Source: Bacteroidota bacterium
GTDB taxonomy: Bacteria > Bacteroidota > Bacteroidia > NS11-12g > UBA955
Reading direction: 5' to 3'
DNA length: 9,896 nt
Assembly: GCA_030836345.1 (NCBI GenBank)
Contig: JAURQA010000246.1
Span: 1-9,896 of the forward strand
Numbering within the stretch: position 1 is the stretch's first letter; every line of letters begins with the position of its first letter. The notes beneath the pieces are model-generated. The model saw only the letters and a program-made list of their open reading frames with translations, searched no databases and was not told the origin of the DNA. This document shows, piece after piece, positions 5,631 to 9,896 of this stretch. A program made the translations under genes and the position numbers.

Positions 5631-8429
5631 ATGCTTAGAACACTGCTCATATTTTCATTTTCAACTCTCTTGAATATGCTTTTCTCACAGCAAACAAGAG
5701 GTACCCTTCTGGATGTTCAAAACGACAATCCAATAGGGTCAGTTCAGCTATTTGTTATTCGAACCGATGAAAGCACCCTTACCAATGCGAAAGGAGATTT
5801 CACCTTAAGCCTCCTTTCTAAAGGAGATCTCGTAGAAATTTCTGGAGCTGCTGTAATTAAAGATACCCTGGTTTACGATGGGAGCAACCCATGGCTTATT
5901 AAGTCAAATGCTGCCAAAGAAACCATGAAAACGGTGGTGATTACGCATCATCGGCAAAAAGAAAAATTGCGAGAAAGTCCAGTAACTATGGAGCGCATGA
6001 CCGCTAGAGATATTAAAGAATCCGCATCCAGCGATTTTTACGAAGGCTTGGGTAATTTAAGAGGAGTGGATGTGACCTCCGCCAGCATGGGTTTTAAGGT
6101 CATTAATACACGCGGGTTTAATAGCACCAGTCCCGTAAGGAGCTTGCAGCTTATTGATGGGGTGGATAATATGTCTCCAGGTCTAAACTTTTCTTTAGGA
6201 AATTTTTTAGGAGCCAGCGAACTCGATATTCAAACCGCCGATATTATTGTAGGTGCCAGCAGCGCATATTATGGCCCGAACGCATTTAATGGTGTTGTGA
6301 ATATGTTAACCAAGAGCCCATGGAAACACAAAGGCTTTTCAGCTCAAATAAAAATGGGAGAACGCTCCTTAGGTCAAATCATGTTGCGCTATGCCAATTC
6401 ATACAAGAATAAAAAAGGGAAGGATGTCTTTGCCTTTAAATTAAACCTGAGCTACATGCGTGCATATGACTGGGAAGCCAACAATGCAGATCCAACCCAA
6501 GAAAGTGTTGCCGATCAATACAATCCCGGTGGTTATGACGCAGTAAACCGTTATGGCGATGAAGTTTATGGAACTGCGAGTAATGACCAGGTGACTAAAA
6601 CTGCAAGAGTCACCCAACCCGGTTTGGGCTCATACTACAGAGATGGATACTGGGAAAAAGACCTGGTTAATTACAATACAAGAAACCTTAAAACCTCAGC
6701 TGTTCTGGCCTATAAAATTACACCCAAATTAGACCTTGAGTATGGGTTTAACTTTGGTACAGGAAATACAGTTTACCAAGGAGACAACAGATATAGCTTG
6801 AATAATATTCTGTTTTTTCAAAACCGGTTGGAACTGAAAGGGAAAAAATCATTTTTGCGCTTTTATGCCACCAACGAGGATGCCGGAAATACCTACGATG
6901 CTGTTTATACCGCCTTTCTTATGCAAAAACACGCTAAAAGAGAGGACTTTTGGGGCTCCGATTACAGAAATTATTGGCAAAATAACATTAGTGCAAAAGT
7001 GCGAAGGCTGCCTGGATACCCTACCACGAGCCCACGAACGGATAAGGATTGGTATACTAAGCAGGCTGCAGCCCTCACCGCCAATAGAGATAGCTTATTG
7101 GCATGGCATGCCATTACTCGTGACATCGCAAACTCTAATAAGGACTATCAAGGGTTAAATAGAGTGGATCCTATGTACCAGAGATATAGGCCAGGGACTC
7201 CCGAATTTGAGGCCCTAAAAAATGATATTACCAGGAAAAATAGCTACAGTCAAGATGGCGTTGCCACTGGAAGCCGTTTCTTTGATCAAAGTGCCATGTA
7301 CCATTTGGCAGGAGAACAGAACATTATCCGCCCAAAAACAGTATACAAAGTAGGCTTTAGCAGCAGATATTATACCCCCTATTCCAAAGGAACCATCTTC
7401 TTAGATACTGGATCAACCCGCATCACTAATTGGGAGGCAGGTGTATACGGAGGAATGCAAAAACGTTTCTGGAAACGAAAACTTAAAGTGGATTTAACCG
7501 CACGAGTAGATAAGAACCAGAACTTTGGCTTTCTATTTAGTCCAGCCGCCTCTTTTGTATACGCCAAAAGAAAAAATAATACCTGGAGAGCAAGCATGAG
7601 TTCAGCAGTGCGAAACCCTACATTACAAGACCAATACCTCTATTACAATGTGGGTAGAGCTATATTATTAGGTAATTTAAATGGAGTGAATAATGTCTAT
7701 GAGGTGAATGATTTCATTAATTACTTAGATACACGAAACAGAGACACCTTAGGAAATACTAGTGTGGCTGCAATACGGCCAGAAAAAGTAAAAACCATTG
7801 AAATGAGTTATAAAGGGGTCTTGTTTAAGAATAGATTAACCTTAGATGCAGGAGCATACTTTAGCCGTTATGTCGATTTTATTGGATACAAAATTGTAGT
7901 TGATGCAGATATAGATTCCGCCACTAATTTTCTAAAAAGTGCTCAAGCGTATCGGATTGCAACCAACTCTAAAGACGTAGTATATACCTATGGAGCCTCC
8001 GTTGGCATCAATTATTTCTTTAAGAAGTATTATATGTTTAGCACGAATTGGAACTGGAACGAATTAAATAGAGCAGGAAGTTCTGATCCTCTTATTCCAG
8101 CTTTTAACACCCCTGCGCATAAATTTAATATTGGACTGAATGGCTCTAATATCAATAGCAAATTGGGATCCATGAAGATTATGCACTGGGGTTTCAATGT
8201 AAATTGGAAATGGGTAAAAGGCTTTCTTTTTGAGGGCTCTCCGCAGTTTACAGGGCAGGTACCCACCTACCATATGCTTGATGCGCAAGTTTCGAAGGAA
8301 ATAAGTAAATGGAACAGCACGCTTAAAATTGGAGCGAGCAATTTAATGAATCAAAAATTCTTCCAAGTGTATGGTGGACCATATATTGGAAGGATGGCAT
8401 ACATTAGCCTTACCTGGGAACCAAAGTAA
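5631..8429 (+). CDS. TonB-dependent outer-membrane receptor with N-terminal regulatory-like domain
   Basis: A 932-residue receptor that would import a bound ligand across the outer membrane using TonB/ExbBD energy. I start it at the ATG, which gives a clean Sec signal peptide (MLRTLLIFSFSTLLNMLFSQ); the frame also opens at TTG 5616, inside the promoter. Next come a carboxypeptidase-regulatory-like beta domain at about 23-95 (RGTLLDVQNDNPIGSV, then TNAKGDFTLSL), a possible TonB box near 99-105 (MKTVVIT), and the plug at about 112-230 (RESPVTMERMTARDI, RGFNSTSP, LQLIDGVDNMSPGLN, SSAYYGPNAFNGVVNMLTKSPW). The remainder is a long beta-barrel ending YISLTWEPK. No SusD-like partner follows, so it is not a typical glycan-uptake SusC. 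The ligand is unknown. A T9SS-exported hydrolase-like gene follows 68 bases later. Confidence 0.93.
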   Translation: MLRTLLIFSFSTLLNMLFSQQTRGTLLDVQNDNPIGSVQLFVIRTDESTLTNAKGDFTLSLLSKGDLVEISGAAVIKDTLVYDGSNPWLIKSNAAKETMKTVVITHHRQKEKLRESPVTMERMTARDIKESASSDFYEGLGNLRGVDVTSASMGFKVINTRGFNSTSPVRSLQLIDGVDNMSPGLNFSLGNFLGASELDIQTADIIVGASSAYYGPNAFNGVVNMLTKSPWKHKGFSAQIKMGERSLGQIMLRYANSYKNKKGKDVFAFKLNLSYMRAYDWEANNADPTQESVADQYNPGGYDAVNRYGDEVYGTASNDQVTKTARVTQPGLGSYYRDGYWEKDLVNYNTRNLKTSAVLAYKITPKLDLEYGFNFGTGNTVYQGDNRYSLNNILFFQNRLELKGKKSFLRFYATNEDAGNTYDAVYTAFLMQKHAKREDFWGSDYRNYWQNNISAKVRRLPGYPTTSPRTDKDWYTKQAAALTANRDSLLAWHAITRDIANSNKDYQGLNRVDPMYQRYRPGTPEFEALKNDITRKNSYSQDGVATGSRFFDQSAMYHLAGEQNIIRPKTVYKVGFSSRYYTPYSKGTIFLDTGSTRITNWEAGVYGGMQKRFWKRKLKVDLTARVDKNQNFGFLFSPAASFVYAKRKNNTWRASMSSAVRNPTLQDQYLYYNVGRAILLGNLNGVNNVYEVNDFINYLDTRNRDTLGNTSVAAIRPEKVKTIEMSYKGVLFKNRLTLDAGAYFSRYVDFIGYKIVVDADIDSATNFLKSAQAYRIATNSKDVVYTYGASVGINYFFKKYYMFSTNWNWNELNRAGSSDPLIPAFNTPAHKFNIGLNGSNINSKLGSMKIMHWGFNVNWKWVKGFLFEGSPQFTGQVPTYHMLDAQVSKEISKWNSTLKIGASNLMNQKFFQVYGGPYIGRMAYISLTWEPK

Positions 8430-8433
8430 GGAA

Positions 8434-8460
8434 TTGTCAAAAATTGCAATTTTTTGACAA
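8434..8460. repeat. Inverted repeat between the receptor gene and the T9SS cargo gene
   Basis: TTGTCAAAAA at 8434-8443 is repeated inverted as TTTTTGACAA at 8451-8460, around a 7-base centre. The inner 16 bases (8439-8454, AAAAATTGCAATTTTT) form a perfect palindrome of their own. It lies 4 bases after the receptor stop. The stem is AT-rich and has no T-run after it, so it is a weak terminator candidate; an operator is equally possible. Confidence 0.55.
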
Positions 8461-8468
8461 ATACCACG

Positions 8469-8476
8469 TACATTCG
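8469..8476 (+). promoter_or_regulatory. Weak -7-like box for the T9SS cargo gene
   Basis: TACATTCG matches TAnnTTTG with one mismatch. It ends 21 bases before the ATG at 8498, the same distance as at sodA. The leader between is A-rich (AATAAAAGAAAAAATATG). TTG at 8444-8446 is 22 bases upstream. Tentative. Confidence 0.35.
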
Positions 8477-8497
8477 TAAATTAATAAAAGAAAAAAT

Positions 8498-9896
8498 ATG
8501 ATGAAAAAGTTACTTCTTATCGCCGCATTGGTTACCGCCACGGCAGGTTTCTCGCAAACCACCAAGTATGTGAATGATGTTCATACAAGAGCATCTGTTT
8601 CACGAACAAACAACATTTTTTATGCTGATGGATACAGTGTTTTAACCGGTGTTCCTACCCTAGATTCATTATACATGGATATGTATGTGAGCAGCGAAAA
8701 TACAGATGCAGCAAAACCCTTAATTATTTATTGCCACACAGGAAGTTTTCTTCCTCGCTATATCAACCAACTCGCCACGGGTGGAAGAGATGATAGCGCA
8801 ACGGTAGAAATGTGCATGCGTTTTGCACAAAAAGGATATGTAGTTGCTTCAATCTCTTACCGTACAGGATGGAATCCTCGCGCAACAACAGAGACCGGTA
8901 GAAAAAGCTCTATTATTAATGCAGCCTACAGAGGAGTTCAAGATTTGAGTGCTGCTGTACGTTACTTCAAAAGAGATGCAGCGGGTTCAAACACGTGGAA
9001 AATTGATTCTACTAAAATTTGTGTAGGTGGTCAAGGTACAGGAGGTTATTTAACTTCTGCTTATGCGTCTTTAGACAATCAAGAGGAAATAAAAATTGAT
9101 AAGTTCTTTGATTTTGATAATAACGAAATCATGGTAAATGATACCATTTGGGGAGATCGAATGGGTTTACCAATTGTTCCTAACACTCCTTATGCACGAT
9201 CTAACTGGTCTAGCCATACAAGTAATTCTCAGGTTGCCTTTAATATTGGTGGAGCCATGGGAGATACTTCATGGATGGATGCTGGTGAAATACCATTAAT
9301 TTGTGTTCATGGAATTTATGATCCGTTTGCTCCTTACAAGACAGGTGTTGTAAAAGTACCTGGAACTACATTAAATGTGGTTGAAGTAAGTGGTGGATAT
9401 TCTATCATGGAAAAAGAAAATGCATTAGGAAATAACGCTCCATATAAAGGAAAAGTATACGATAGCTACACATTCCGAGCAAATCAATTGAATGACGGTC
9501 TTGAAGGCTTATTCCCAATTGATGGAGTTGCTAATGGAAGTGGCCCTTGGGAATGGTGGGATAGCGCTCGCATCCGCCAGGTACTTTCGTTTAGTCCTCG
9601 TTTCTCTCAAGAAGATATTACTACCATTAACGGAAACAGTTCTTTAAGCAATCCATTCATGAGTAAAACAAGAGCCTTAGCATACATAGATACCTTGCAA
9701 GGATACATTGCCCCAAGAATTGCGGTAAGTTTAGGTTTAACAGCTAGCGTAGGTGTTAAAACATTGGATTTATCTGACGACGTTTCTGTATATCCTGTTC
9801 CTGCTTCTAACAACATTACTGTTAGAAATATGAATACGATGAATACAATGCAAGAAGTGGTGTTAAGAGATATTAATGGCCGTGAGGTATTAAGAA
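8498..9896 (+). CDS. Secreted alpha/beta-hydrolase-fold protein with T9SS sorting domain (3' end outside window)
   Basis: The visible 466 residues start with a Sec signal peptide (MMKKLLLIAALVTATAGFSQ); ATG 8498 and ATG 8501 are both possible starts. Residues about 55-300 follow the esterase/carboxylesterase-like alpha/beta-hydrolase plan: strand and oxyanion loop LIIYCHTGSF (75-84), YVVASISYRTGW (114-125), YRGVQDLSAAVRYFKRDA (144-161), nucleophile elbow KICVGGQGTGG (173-183), and the acid loop IPLICVHGIYDPFAPY (265-280). The elbow, normally G-x-S-x-G, reads G-Q-G-T-G. No His occurs after H271, so both nucleophile and general base seem absent. From about 428 (VSVYPVPASNNITV, then LRDINGREVLR) it matches the type A T9SS C-terminal domain, so it should be exported and anchored or released at the cell surface. 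The stop codon lies beyond the window. Catalytic function is doubtful. Confidence 0.88.
   Translation, partial: MMKKLLLIAALVTATAGFSQTTKYVNDVHTRASVSRTNNIFYADGYSVLTGVPTLDSLYMDMYVSSENTDAAKPLIIYCHTGSFLPRYINQLATGGRDDSATVEMCMRFAQKGYVVASISYRTGWNPRATTETGRKSSIINAAYRGVQDLSAAVRYFKRDAAGSNTWKIDSTKICVGGQGTGGYLTSAYASLDNQEEIKIDKFFDFDNNEIMVNDTIWGDRMGLPIVPNTPYARSNWSSHTSNSQVAFNIGGAMGDTSWMDAGEIPLICVHGIYDPFAPYKTGVVKVPGTTLNVVEVSGGYSIMEKENALGNNAPYKGKVYDSYTFRANQLNDGLEGLFPIDGVANGSGPWEWWDSARIRQVLSFSPRFSQEDITTINGNSSLSNPFMSKTRALAYIDTLQGYIAPRIAVSLGLTASVGVKTLDLSDDVSVYPVPASNNITVRNMNTMNTMQEVVLRDINGREVLR
9830..9847 (+). repeat. Two-copy 9-base tandem repeat in the T9SS sorting domain
   Basis: ATGAATACG is followed directly by ATGAATACA, then ATGCAA, encoding Met-Asn-Thr twice and a third Met. 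It sits in the loop between two strands of the sorting domain. Too short to call a variable repeat with confidence. Confidence 0.5.

Noticed and set aside
8030..8288. Two overlapping minus-strand open frames of 74-78 codons inside the receptor gene
   Set aside because: They lie fully antisense to a well-supported beta-barrel region, show no recognisable domain and have no promoter box; shadows of the real gene.
9607..9816. Minus-strand open frame of 69 codons near the right end
   Set aside because: Antisense to the continuous T9SS cargo frame, which is supported by signal peptide, hydrolase motifs and sorting domain.

Overview
The window looks like a chromosomal segment of a Bacteroidota bacterium, probably of the flavobacterial type. 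Four things support this. Promoters follow the Bacteroidota -7 pattern TAnnTTTG, and Shine-Dalgarno sequences are largely absent. Signal peptides end in F-S-Q. There is a TonB-dependent receptor with an N-terminal carboxypeptidase-regulatory-like domain. The last gene carries a type IX secretion (T9SS) C-terminal sorting domain. Every gap between genes is under 200 bases.

Layout. (1) 1-621, +: the 3' end of an OmpA-family protein. The last strand of the peptidoglycan-binding domain is followed by a C-terminal extension of about 170 residues that resembles a degenerate retropepsin-like fold. (2) 624-657: a palindromic terminator shared with the convergent lysS. (3) 683-2197, -: lysS, class II lysyl-tRNA synthetase. 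(4) 2377-4248, +: a two-gene operon of an M16 zinc peptidase (TTG start directly behind its promoter) and, 3 bases later, an AlbA_2/Schlafen-like plus winged-helix protein. (5) 4233-4832, -: pnuC, whose 3' end overlaps the previous gene by 16 bases. (6) 4892-5491, +: a Mn-type superoxide dismutase, divergent from pnuC with interlocked promoters, closed by a strong hairpin terminator. (7) 5631-8429, +: a TonB-dependent outer-membrane receptor. (8) 8498-9896, +, running off the window: a secreted alpha/beta-hydrolase-fold protein with a T9SS sorting domain, lacking the expected catalytic Ser and His.

Most of the region is housekeeping: translation, envelope proteolysis, pyridine or thiamine precursor uptake, and oxidative stress. 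The last two genes form a surface-facing pair, an outer-membrane importer and an exported hydrolase-like protein. I see no insertion sequence, CRISPR array, tRNA, rRNA or phage gene. No complete new system is evident. The most unusual points are two apparently inactivated enzyme folds, at either end of the window, and very tight promoter/start architecture at several genes.
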